Below are positions 34,048-46,400 of a stretch of DNA of 64,000 nucleotides, in pieces. This DNA comes from Stromatinia cepivora (taxonomy: Eukaryota > Ascomycota > Leotiomycetes > Helotiales > Sclerotiniaceae). Location of the stretch: positions 558,001-622,000 of the forward strand of contig RCTD01000031.1 in NCBI GenBank assembly GCA_014898415.1, given 5' to 3'. Within the stretch, counting starts at the first letter, position 1, and every line of letters begins with the position of its first letter. The position numbers and the translations under genes were made by a program. Below the pieces are notes generated by a model. It saw only the letters and a program-made list of their open reading frames with translations. It had not been told where the DNA came from and searched no databases.

Positions 34048-35980
34048 CGGCAGGAGGAGCGGTAGGAGGAGTGGGAAGCTTAGGAGGAAGATTGATTGGG
34101 GTTTGGAGTTTGGAGTTTGGTGTTTGGAGTTTGGAGTTTGGAGTTTGGTGTTTGGTGTTTGGTGTTTGGTGTTTGGTGTTGGTGTTTGGTGTTTGGTGTT
34201 TGGTGTTTGGTGTTTGGTGTTTGGTGTTTGGTGTTTGGTGTTTGGGGCAAAATGCGATAGGGCGCATATATTAACACAATAAAAAAGTTTTTATGAATGT
34301 TTTTTATATATGAAATGCTTTTGTGATGTGATTTTGATTGTGAATATAAATGTGCGTATGAGAAATAAAACGAAATGAAGTGAATATACCTGATTATTAA
34401 CATTAAGAATGAAGAAAAGCTTGTAGGTTGATTGATTCGTAACTTAAAACATCACCAGATAAGAAGTCACGCATTGATCATCTACTCCGTCAACTAATCT
34501 ATCACCTACTTTCTCTTCTCAAAAAATTAGTCCTTCCTCAATTAATACATCGGTATCGGATACAAAGATTAGATAAATTAAGGTACAATTGATTTGGAAT
34601 AATGATGAGTTTCAAGGCTGGGTTGAATTTGGGTGTGCGAAGTTTGTGTTAAGAAAGAAGGAAGAAATGGTGATGATGATGAGTAAGCAGCTTGTTAACT
34701 TCACTTCATCTATGAATCTTATCTCTTTTATTCATCACTTCATTTTTCTTACTTCTCCTCATCATTCATTGTTTGTTTCAGCTATGATTTCACGCAGGTA
34801 TCAAGCCACAAGTCAGCCGATCACCCAAGTTTCTCTGTGTTGTGTGAGCAGCCAGGTAATCTTAAGGCCCTCATGCAAGGTATCAAATAATAAACTCGGG
34901 CAACAAACTCGAACATTATGATATCTAATGCAACAATCACCCTCCATCAATTGAACGCCCCGAAAGAATATATAGAAAGAGCCACAGGTACTTATACAAT
35001 CCTCTCTTCCCATCTCACTCTCTTCATTTTAGTCCGTATATTCCCCAACCATTTCAAATACAACTCCTCTCTTTCGTGCCCTCAATTTTCCCTCCTATCA
35101 CTATTAGATAAGATTATACAAGATAAATTGTAACTGGTCTACCACAAACCTGAGTTAATGTGGCAGGGGTACCGATTGACAGTGATGGCGTATCAGAGGA
35201 CAGCGGACGAAAAACAGCCAGTGAAAACAGTGAAAATAGCTGACAGCGAAAACTGGCGATAGCCGGGCGAGATACCGGGGGATAAAAGGAAAGCCAATGA
35301 AAGACAGCAAGAGCTGAAGACGGGCGACAGTGAGAGACAAGAGATATCGACACGAGACCAAAGATAGTAAAGAGAACCCCCACACCCCACACCACATGCT
35401 CTTATAGTCCTGTGGCCAATAACAGCCTTTTAGTATTGATCGAGTTCAACATAGCCCAATCCAAAGCATGGCAGATCTGTAACAAACATGTCAAAGATTG
35501 GTGGTAGAACCTATTGAGCCATGGCCACCATTGCCATCTTCGTTTGGTGGTGGGTCCGATGACTTTCTTAGTGGTGAGAATTGATCAGATCGATTCGAGC
35601 CAGCAGAACGTCCTGAATGAACTTTCACCGTTGTTCCACCAACCAGGGACCCAATGTCGTTTGAAATGACACTACTAGACTCTTGGGTCTGATTTGATGG
35701 CTACTGAGTACGAAGAAACATCTCGGTTGTGCTGACTCATTGACGATACTCTACAAAGCAAGGACAGCGAATATTGACGAAGGACAGAGAAGAGACTGAT
35801 GGCTAAAAGAAATGGGCGACAGAGAAAACGGAGTGCGATGACGATGATGATAGGAAAGAGGCATCAAGTTCAAAATTGGTCCGTAAGAAATCAGATCAAT
35901 TGGCTTGCCAGCAAACCAATTCATCGTCATTCTTCCTCGCCTCCTTCTCCCTCTTCGCGTTCCTAAGCTTCCTCCCTTCT
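34048..35980. other. Intergenic region after the Zn2Cys6 gene
   Basis: Contains the 7-nt minisatellite (34101-34246). The 35150-35400 and 35750-35850 parts are purine-rich with scattered GACAG words, but without a fixed period. No gene, LTR ends or RNA could be supported. Confidence 0.4.
34101..34246. repeat. Minisatellite (GTTTGGN), about 21 copies
   Basis: 7-nt unit GTTTGG followed by A in most early copies and T in later ones. One unit (near 34180) has lost a base. It starts 54 nt after the stop codon of the Zn2Cys6 gene. Sequence differs from the TTAGGG telomere repeat. Confidence 0.9.
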
Positions 35981-36899
35981 TTAACTGTTGAACCTATCGA
36001 AGAACCAAGAAGTCAGCTACGTTTACTTCTTTCCAGCAACCCACCGAACCCAAGATGAAAGGACCAACCGACGAGCAAGACAACACTTACGATGGATGAA
36101 ATGAGCAATTGACCGCCGCACCCCCATGAAAGCACCCGGAGCAAGCTCCTGCCATGGGTCTGCTACCTGCACTAATTGAGGGCTGAACAATAATACACTC
36201 GGTGAACCTTCCATTTTCACTCTGGCAGCGACTACAAGGCACGGCGGCCACGTCTCCCACTACATATCCAGCTGCAGCCTCCCAGTTGTCTGCCCGGTTC
36301 GGAAGGAAATCATTGTGTCCATCCCGGAGGGAAAGTTGCCGACGAGGCTGCATTGCTTGGAAACGTTTAAGTTGTGCTCGATAGGGTATACCATGAGGAG
36401 GTGTCATGGTCATAACTTGATTCGTTAAGCGCGCCATGAGCGCAGCGCGGTCGACATTCGGCGTCGCTACGAGATCAGATCCTATCGGAGCGGCACTTTG
36501 CACTGGACTCTGGGTCACAGCGGGTAACTAACCTCCGAAAGGAACTGGACGTCGAGCTCCAGCACGAATTTGTGATGAGTTGCCAAGAGCCACTTGGTCA
36601 CCTATACGATCACGGTTGGCTATACCGGAAAGTGGAGATATAGGGTGTCGAAGGTGGTCGCGAGGAGAAGGCGGAGAAGCAGGTAAAGTACCAGGGATAG
36701 GAACAGGGCGAGTTGTAGCCCATGGGCCATTGATCTCTATTGAATCATAGGGTCCGATGGTGTTTCCAGGCTCTAATGGCTCGAGAGGGTATTTGTAATC
36801 CACCCATTCCTGGTACGTCATGCCAGCAAGGCGGATGAGAGCGATGGAAGGGTCCGAGGGAGAGGTGGAACGAGGAATATCTTCATTGTTCTCAGACAT
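35981..36899 (-). pseudogene. DUF3716-like cysteine-motif protein with internal stop
   Basis: Frame from ATG 36899 (MSENNEDIPRSTSPSD) is Pro-rich, then hits TAG at 36528-36530 (PFGG-stop-LPAVTQSP) and continues in the same frame to a GTAAGT donor at 36090. The second part has VVGDVAAVPCSRC, then a C-x2-C-x8-C-x17-C-x2-C-x8-C array with GACSGC, which resembles DUF3716, a family abundant in filamentous ascomycetes (assignment from memory, moderate). A 97-nt intron (36090-35994, TCGATAG acceptor) would join a four-codon end. The stop is one change from CAG (Gln). It could be a functional short protein of 123 residues, but then the conserved cysteine domain is lost. Confidence 0.5.
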
Positions 36900-38018
36900 C
36901 GTTGCTTTTATTTGAGGTTCTAACTCGAGAAAATAGTTGAATGTTCCTTGAAATAAATCTAAAGAAGGGAGAATTTTCCAATATCGAAGATGTGTTTGTT
37001 GAAAAGAGAAATCAAATCAAAACAAAGACAGTGCTCTTGTTTTGTTTTGATGGTCTTGGTGTATGATAATCGCCAGGCCGACCTCGAGTGTTGTGTTGAT
37101 AGTAAACTGACCAAACATCAAGGTACATTTGGAAACTTCTCACAACAACGACAACCAACCACCAAAAACGAATATTTTATCAGCAAATAAAGGATCTTAC
37201 AGGATTTTGTGGCAAAGAACATCTGCAAGGCGTAGAATTCGCCTTCGACGGGCCTCAACTTAGAAGACTTACATGGAGAATCCTCTACTGTTGTAAATTT
37301 TCAGAGCATTTTTGCCGTTTGGAAGATGTAAGTCTCAGAGCCTTTCTTTGAAGATTTCCTTGACTGATTATTCTATAAACGGCCCGCTCTCCGCTTCCAC
37401 CAAGATTGTCTTCGAAAAGTACCCCGACGAGTAATTGAGTGGAAGAAAAAAGACCAATTAATCATCGCTTTTGGTCTTTCCTAGCTGCAGCTGTTTTCTT
37501 GACTTTCCCACGCCGGTTAAGGACCGTCTTTTAACTCATTATATATCTCAGAGGGAGGCTTTTAACCGTCAATGCCTCATACTCTTCTTTCCTGGCCTAC
37601 GTCTTAGGGAGAAGTGCAAGCTGATCCTTGACTGGATAAATCTTGAAGAATGAAGTCATATCGGGAATTTGTGCGACAATATGGGCGCCGTGATTATCGG
37701 GTATTGCTAGGCTGCAGCGGCGGCTCTTGTGTTCCCTTCGATGACTACCTCATCCTCGAAAGCTGCGTCCAAATCTCTCCCATTCTCCCAGGAGCAACCT
37801 CTTCCTCCGTCGAGCTGTCGCCATACTTCTGAACTTTTTTCTCTCTATCTACACTTTAAACAACAGTTCATCCTCGCGGAAAAATCGATAAATTGCACAG
37901 AGGCAAAGCACACCCCCCCCCCCCCCCCCCTGTAGGTCCAACTAGTGTGGATTTTTACCTAAAATGAAGGGCATGATTTTCCTCTGTGCATTCTATCATC
38001 CCTTTATCTCTATGCCAT
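36900..38018. other. Intergenic region
   Basis: Short ORFs on the plus strand (for example 37471-37653) carry no recognised motif. It ends in an 18-C homopolymer (37913-37930), a likely hard spot for sequencing. No gene is supported. Confidence 0.4.
37913..37930. repeat. Poly-C run (18 nt)
   Basis: Uninterrupted C homopolymer read directly from the sequence. Its length should be treated as uncertain. Confidence 0.9.
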
Positions 38019-40420
38019 TCAGATATGACATCCAAGCTCCTCTCTGTATACTTTGTATACTTCTACACAACTGGGTGAGCATTGCAGCAAGCTGGATAGC
38101 AGAGGCAAATAGATATACGCGTTGAGGAGTTGGAAGAATGCTGTAATGTTTGCTATCAACAGTCGCCGGGACAGCAATATAGCCATGATTGCCAGGCTAT
38201 AATTCAAGCCTTGAATGGACCACTGCCGAGACCCGGTCATTCCATCTTCAAATTCTCCTTCTATTGCAAGATCGAAGCGTGCTGACATGACGCCCTCTGT
38301 ATCGGGAGACAGCCTAAAGTGCCAGCGAATGGGGCCAGGATTGGTAGCGAGAAATACCTCCACGGCGGCGTTGACGGCATGCTTCCACTTCCTGGTCATC
38401 GTCGTCGTTCTCCACAACGTCAAGATTCTTTGCCGCCGTCTTGACTCTTCTGGCTCCCCCAAATGCTTTCTTAGGAGCATCAACCTCTTCGTATTCGTTT
38501 TTCAGAAGGAAGACCACGAAGGAATCCTTGAAGGATGGCTTGATGTTGCGGTCGGACAGGAGAAGGATCTTTCTATCGCCATCAATGACGACATCACAAT
38601 TCTTCTCCACTCGCTTGAGCTTCCTGAAACCGATGGCTTGCATAATACTGGTTCCGAAATTGCTCGTTTCGAGGAGAGAGATGGCCGCGAATCATGAAAG
38701 TCGGCTCTTTAGGCGCTTTTCCAGTACTCCTGACTGAAGCCATGATACTGGTAGTTCTTAATGGAGCCGACTTGCGGGAGTCGGTGTGAGTGGATGATGG
38801 ATCTGTTCTCTGAAGTTCTGTAATCCGAGCCGCTGCAATATTTCGGTGGAATCTGCGGAGGCCAATATCATGCCTGGGAATATCTTATCCTTTAGAGGTT
38901 GATCCCCTTGACGGGAAGTTTGCAAATGGCGGTGCCTTACAATCTTCCCTGTCGCAGGTACAGAAATGGTATCAGTGATGAAATCGGCCAGCACCGGATA
39001 TGAATTCTTTCAAAGGAACTGGTGGTTCTCGTAGGCCGTTCCGGTGTTTGAGGATTGAACTGCGCTTTCGTGGGTGAGCTGAAGTATGACCACCTCCAGC
39101 ACATCCCCAGCGGGATCTACCATGTTGTGCAGAAACAAATAAAGATGCCATATCCCCCTTATTTGGCTCAATAGCTTTTAACATTGTTTCCAAATTCGTC
39201 TTTTGGTAAAGCATGTTTATCGTGACAATCACATACTCGATTTCAACTATCTCTTCCTCGTTCTCTTCGTTGTCCTGATCTTCCTGATCGTTCTCGTCGT
39301 CCCCATCGTCCCCATCTTCCCGTCGTCTCCGCCGTCCTGGAGTTCTGTGAGATAAATTCCTCTAGTCCAGCAAACGCCAGAAGAAGGTACCTTTCCGCTA
39401 GCAGTAGCCGTGACCGGCTTTTTGACAGCAGCTTTACCCTTAGACGAGGGTAGCAGCTAGTTCAGTCTCAGCTGCTGCTTGCTTCGGGTACAGAACTTCT
39501 CCGGCAGACAATCGCAAAGGAATTGTATTCTTAGTGTTAGATACGCTGGAGTTCTGTGAGAAGAATTTTGCTGCCTTGGATGCGTTGAGGTGATAGCCCA
39601 TCCCACATATTTGGTGTGGGGTAAATTATCCAGTGGATTGATATTCGGCCTGAGCGGCAACAACCCACTATGGTGGTGATCTTTCTAGAATTACTCCATC
39701 GGCATCTCTAGCAAAACGCTTGGCAGGAGGCGATACCATCTTCTTCTGTCTGCCCAGAGTAGTTTGACTCTCCGAGCGGCCCATTGGACCCCTCAGAACA
39801 ACAGCTTCGTTGGCATTATTTGCAGCACCTTGAGTGATGCTGTTGGTAAGAATGGCATTGATCTCCTAACGAACGTTCATAATTTTCGTTTATTTAAAGA
39901 GGTAGTTTAACGACTTTTCGGTCTGGTTTTTCAGATGAGTAGAAAGAGATCGAATGATGATAAAGAAGGTCGGCGTATTCGACCTGCCTTGGATCGAGCA
40001 AATTAGCCGTCAAGGGCTCGATCACACAGGCAGTGAAGATGGTGGCGAATATCGAGTTTGAGTTTGACTAGGTTGCGTAATGCTTTGAGCATGCTCCCCT
40101 ATTCCGTCATTCTTCTCTATCAATGCAGCTTGCTCATCATTAGCCGTAATCAATTTTCCCATATTTTTTCTTGCTTTTGTATGACGCTTCCGGTGCGGAG
40201 GAGATATCTCTCGTTGATATAGATCGGTTGACCTATCATTCCAACATAGACGAGAGATAGCTCCTTTGCAGATCCAGGCCAAGGTTTGGTTCTCGGTCCC
40301 AGTGCTAAGATTGGGGTGGCCTATCATCCCACCGCTTTCAGAACTCGACGTGGAGTAAGCTGGCAGCACTCGGTACGCCCTCACGAGAGCTATTAGCACC
40401 GCTCTCAGCTCCTCCAACAA
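38019..40420 (-). pseudogene. Degenerate coding remnant, unidentified
   Basis: The minus strand gives protein-like stretches that change frame and meet stops: 40420-40022 (SESGGMIGHPNLSTGTENQ...), about 39870-39670 (AILTNSITQGAANNANEAVV, then PAKRFARDADGVILERSPP), about 39600-39250 (SSGVCWTRGIYLTELQDGG), 39232-38972 (NMLYQKTNLETMLKAIEPNK) and 38643-38019 (NCDVVIDGDRKILLLSDRN, then FLATNPGPIRWHFRLSPDTE). Codon-level coherence suggests a once-functional gene or a mobile-element protein. I cannot assign a family and no terminal repeats were found. Confidence 0.35.
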
Positions 40421-43400
40421 AAAAATTCAACATCTTCGAAGTGTTATCAACTATAACTCTACAGGTACATCATAGACCGATCTTGGTGTCCTCGGATGGA
40501 TTTGAGCAAGAGCATATTGAGTGATAGGGTTTTCGCGCTAAGAGCTTCCACGAATCAATTCATTCTGAACCCAATCTTTGACCTGACGGTCACGATCTGT
40601 TAAACACTGAGTTTATTAGCCGAAATTGCCACATGAATTTAGCCTGGTACTTACATACTTTCTGTGACTATATGAAGCCTTTATCTCGCTATCGCCACCT
40701 TTTTTGTCGCATCCTAACTAGAAGTCTATGTCTTAAGACGTTTCTAAGGATTTGAAAGCTTCTGGTGTTGATGGGGGTACTTTTGCTCCAGAATAGCCAC
40801 TGATATTGTAAGCAGTTTCATATATCACAAACGCAAGAACGGGGTGGCACACCGAAGCGGCTGAGGGTAACATTATGATATTAGAACAACAAATAACTAA
40901 TCATATAAAAACCATCTAGAAATATCGTGGTTGGGTTTTTGACCTCATTAGGAACTTTGTCCTGACGAACTTTATGAAGTTTTCGTTGGCTGCGCGGTAA
41001 CGACATTTCCTGTTTCTGGTGTGCCCGCAGCCATTGATTTTTGAGGAGCCGGAGCCCCTCATCATCCTCCTCTTCGATAAAGGCTCAAGTAACACTGGCG
41101 TCTTGTTTCGACTTCTATCTAAAACTCCGCCGCGATATCCGCCATGAGCTCCTCTCTCAACTCTCCCATGCTCTTCCACCTCACCATCAACTCGCCAGTC
41201 TGCCAACACCAATTGGGCACGTATTCAAAATTTGTTCTGCGAAAGTAAAGAGAGAGGGTTTTCCCTGGGGAATTATTATCCATGACCTCATCGCGCAAGG
41301 CATTTAGATTATCAACAGTTACTAGCAATAGGAATCCTGGCGGCCCCGCAGGACCAAGTACAGGGGCCGGACCCAAGCTGGAGGTGCAACAAGGTGATTG
41401 TTGATGCCCATATTTGCCGGCATAGCTTGTGCCAAAGCATTTTGCTGCGGCGGATGGCCTGGAGAACATAGAGGATTCAGGCGGCAGAGTGCTGCTGGTA
41501 TGTACCAACTGGTTGGATGCCATAAACGCTTAAGTTTTTTCGTAATCTCTAAAGAGAATTGTGTGATAGTCTCTTCTGCACTTGGGTAAGTCAATACCGA
41601 TGGCATGACCTCCCAAGATCGCATCAGTTGTTTGCAGGAGCAGATGCAGAAGAATCTGCATCCACAGCTGCACCTGCCTCAATAAGTGGAGAAGAATCTC
41701 CACATTCTTGACGCAGTTGGTTTTGCCATGCGTTCCGTGAACGAATTTATTTGTCTAAATTTCATGCAGCATATGAAGAGATTGCAGAAGTGAGCAAGGA
41801 TATGGAGCTTACCAACAATCAAAACGTGTTCCACTGCCTCGGTTCAAATTACTTTAGATTTAAAGTTTTGAATCTAGAAAGTGATGCCTGTTTTGATTGT
41901 TGGTAAGCTCCGCATACTCGCTCCCTTCTAATTCTGTCGTAGATGTTGGCAGACTCGAAAAGTTCTCTTCCAGCATTGCTAGGTGTCTATCCAATGATAG
42001 TGACACCTATAGCTCTCAGCCGCCCAGAAAACTAGCCGGGTGACCACCAAAGCCACCTTATATCTGGGTGATTGTCCTGCAACCATGTTGAATTGGTCCT
42101 TGGTGTTTGGACCCAGTCCAGGGCCTCCTCCACTTTGCCTCGGAAACCAAACCTAAAAAAAGAAGGAAAGGATTGGAGACAATTTCCTTGCCGAATCATA
42201 GACAGATTCAACTAGGCTTTGCTGAAAGTGGCAGTTATTTGCTTGAGGGTGGGTGTCACTCTGTCGAAGTATTCGCACCTGCTCCTCCCTTGAGAATTGA
42301 ACTCGGGCCTCATCCAAGAAATTTGGTGCTTGAGACATCTTTGCTGGTCACGGCCTGGATTTGGTAGTGGAACATTTCTCCTTCAGTAGATCAAGAGATC
42401 ACAGTGTTACGATACTCGCAAAGCCCACTTCCCACATCCCGTAATTTCTTGCCTCATACTCCCACAATGTACTCGATCTGGAATCGAAGTCGTACGGCCC
42501 TATAGGAGATCATCCGATCAACATCAAACTTATCGAGGCACTTCCTGTCGGAGTTGATGGGAGAGTCTCGATCAAGGTGGTCTGTGGCCGGTATACCAAG
42601 CGTGAGGACATAGAAAAGGGGAATTCTCTCTTTGAAGACGCGAATGATCTCTTTAGGATAAACTTTCCTCCTGAACTTATTCGCTCTACTCTTCTTCGCT
42701 TTGTTTGATTGCGAGATTTTTTTTTAAAAAAAAACTAATAAGCTTATCAGAGCCTCCATCTTCTCTTCTCTTATTTTCCCATGTTGGAAAGGTAAGGATG
42801 TTGGTTGTGTGAGAAGACAGTCGTGGACGATGCCCCGCGGCGTCAAGCTTCGACAAAGCTTTGAAGGCGCAATTATGGACAATTTTACCACAACATGGAG
42901 AGGACTCATTCAGAGTAAAGCAAAGAGCATTTGAAGTCAACAGTTTTGTCTATAAGCATTCGTAGAAGAGACTGGTCTATATTGGAGATTTGTCTATTTA
43001 AACTGTGCCGAGGACTTTGAGATCGGACACCCGGAAATGAGTATGTGGTCGTCGGTATGTGAAGGAAGACGTGAAATGCCATCGCTGGTGCAGAAGCTTT
43101 CGATAGAATCATCGAAGAAATAGGGAGAAACCCGAATCGCAGAGAGAGCAGAATATCCATATCATCTATAGTCGCCGTGCTAGGACTGTGGCCTTGGGGT
43201 GCCCGATAGCCACATCAGCGACGTTATCGAAAGAGGACATATGGAAGCTATATATGATATTCCTCTGAAACCACAGTCTGTCGGGCGGCTACTAGCAGGA
43301 GAAGAGGCAAAGTTCGACTCCCAAGCGTGTTTGGGAGAAGACACAACGTGGTCTCGACAAGATCGAGCTTGCAGCTGAAACTTTCGACATTCCGGACTAG

Positions 43401-46400
43401 AAAGCGGAGGTGCAATTGATGGTTTGAAAGGAGATAATTCAGGTCTTGCATGTTCATGAAATTGCCATTCCCTTTCATGTCGGGTCCCTTCTCCATGGCT
43501 ACGGCTTTTGCGTTCATTTCGTATGGACATCGTGTAATTTTGGCGTTTTCCAATATCGTTATTGAGCCCAATAGTTAGAAGGTATGCTGAAAGCTGTACC
43601 CGCGCTTTGATTTTTTCGGTAAAGGAGATTCAGACTAAGTCAAACAGAATTCTTTTCCATCTTTTGTTCTCCAAATTTTGAATTCTTTCTCACTTAATTT
43701 CTCGGAAAACAGTGCAGAAGTACCGTGCCGAATCGGCTACGCGAAATATTAATATGTTTCTGTGCAAAGCTAATAATTAATATAGATCCACTGTACCTCC
43801 TCAACTCATCATCGTTATCAGCTTCCGAATCGATTTCAATAAACTTCCTGGTTGAAACCACCTTCGCTCTGCTCTGGGGGTCGTGCCCCAATCGATGGAA
43901 TACCTTTGCTGGCACATCAACAAGGAAGTTGTTCGCAAGGACAATCATCTGACTAATGAATGCTTTGACCCATAGGACAGAGATCTTTCGGCCTTGTCAG
44001 ATTCTTGTCTTTGCGAACAACCTCTTGGTCGTCGATACCGAGGTTGATACCCCAAGGCACCGAGCAGCTCTTGAGGCTGAAACGTGATCAGTGTGAGCTG
44101 GCTCATGTCTGTATGTATTACTTAGCTATTGGCCCATGTATTTGGAAGATCGGAATGAATAAGGAAGATTCTCGCCGTCCTGCAGTCTGCGCCACAATCT
44201 GGCTTTCTTTAGCACCGAAAGACCGGAAGCTGAAATAATGTTCTCGGAGAGAACGGTTCCTTTCCCTGCATTGCAAGCAAAGAATAAACGCTGCCGGGGA
44301 GGTCGGTTCTGGGTTTCTTTCTACCCTTGGCGGCGTATGGGCTGAGTTGAATAGCTGCTGATCGGCCTCACAAGCGGCAGTTTGGGAACTCAGGGTTTTC
44401 TTCCGTGGGCATTGCTTCTGCCATAAACTCGCGAGACTCCAAGATTCGTCACCATTGATGTAGCCCCACCCAATATGGAAAACTTGGAATCATCCGAAAG
44501 ATCGAAGAGTCTGCTCTGAATTCTATTCGTGATTCAGAAAGAGAAAGCCTAATATCTCGAACCTCCACGTCCATGAGTTGGGCATATGCTACGCAGATAT
44601 ATTTGTTGATGCTTAGGCATGAGATGGTCTACCAAACCGTAAGTGTGGTGCTGGGATCAAGTGATCAACGCGGGGGTCTTGAACCTAGTTCAATTATTAG
44701 CTGGTTTGTAGGGCGAGGGAGCATTTATCAAAATCAAAATATCTTACATTTTGACCGGAGTTCGTTCCCACTCATGTGCTTCCTTGCTGGGTTGAAGTAA
44801 AATGCCCCTCTCCCATGCACTCTCATCCTTAATAAACCTTGGGTGGTTTGGTATTGAACCAAGGGTGGCTGCACATTCGATCTGAGTATCCTAAAGATTT
44901 TGATGTTCAGGCGGGTACACATGCTTGGTTCGATTGTTGATATGGTTCCATCTGCAACGTGGTGCTTTGCTTGATTGAAACTTTTGGTAGAGCACTACCG
45001 GCTAGGTTTGATCTAAGTATTGTTAGCTATACAACAAGAACAACAATCATAAGTTGAAATATCAGCAAAAGCATGTCTAGTGCATGCATCAAGAGTCTAA
45101 TCACCTCTTTGAACAAATGCTCCAATTTAATCTTTGTTATGGACTCCATTTTGGTTGAAGGCTGTGAAGTCCAGCATTGAGTATCTATAGTAGATGACAG
45201 AAGTCAGCAAACACATTCTGCTTTGACATAATTGTCAAGTCTGCAGAGAACAGTTATTGTCCAGGAAATTCATTAGGGAAGTGCTGAAACGTACATAATT
45301 AATTTGAGGGATATTAGTCAAATGATGACTGAGCCTCATTTCCTCAATGCAAAGACATATTGCTCATTATTTGAAGTCACTTCTTCGATCTGCTGTCTCT
45401 GGAATAAGGGAAACAAATAGATTAGCAGAAATCATATATCAATAAGACACTAAAGTGATAAAATGGTATGAATGAGAAGAAGATTGCTGAGTACAAAAAA
45501 TGCTAGTACAGTAATAATATTGATGATGGAGTGGTGGAGTGGTGAAATAGAATTGAAAGGCCGAGGGGAGAAGCGGCAGACCTGCAGTACGGATTCTGTA
45601 CATGTTGTTTCATGAAGAGTAAAGATAGAGAGGAAGATCCACATGTGATTGAAAGGGAGGTTTTACTTACCGATCAAGAAAAGTTTTTGACCAGGTCTCT
45701 GGCTCTGGAGATGCTTTTGATTGTTCTATTGAATTCCCGCTTTTTTGAATACAGATCGAACCTGTTTGAATATTCTGAAACAACAAACAAGCAGCAATTT
45801 TACAAGTCCCATCTCAGGCCTTACCTGTTTAGGGATCTTAGCCGAGGGGCTCGAGCTCCTAGGGACATTGTGAAATTCAAAGACAAATAGAACCTGACAA
45901 TTTGTATCTCTTGATCAACAATTCTATCCTCTAACAATACATTTTTATTATTGATTTGTCCTTCCAGCATGTTAAAGCTTTTGAACCTTTCTTTTGGACA
46001 CTAAAAAGGCAAATTTACTAGCTGAAATATGAAGGAGTAAAGGGAAGAATTTGTTTTCCCAATTTTCCCACCATCAACACAGTTCATTCCAGCTTGATAG
46101 TCGATCAGTGGCCTGCATAAAGGTAACCCAATCTCACCTCTTAGTGAATATCTCAAGGACTCGGTTGAAGATGAAAAAACCCTGAAGAACTTCTAAATTT
46201 GAAGATTCCTGATATCTTGACCTCCTTTCTTTACCTTCATTCACACAACAACAGGTCACATTACAATCTCCAGCTTCTCCATTGTGTTTATTTCAATTAC
46301 ATCATCAGCAATATCACACGCTTTCTCCAGAAAGGTGAGCTAACAGGAGACACCTCGATCTAACCACATGGGTTGCTATTGCTAGGCATAATTCCTGACT

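Noticed and set aside
34101..34246. Telomere-like repeat
   Set aside because: The unit is GTTTGGN with 7-nt period, not TTAGGG, and unique genes lie on both sides.
35100..35520. LTR of a copia-type retrotransposon with a primer-binding site near 35499
   Set aside because: The sequence after GGTGGTAGAACC does not match a tRNA-iMet primer site, no second LTR was found, and no gag/pol remnants are adjacent.
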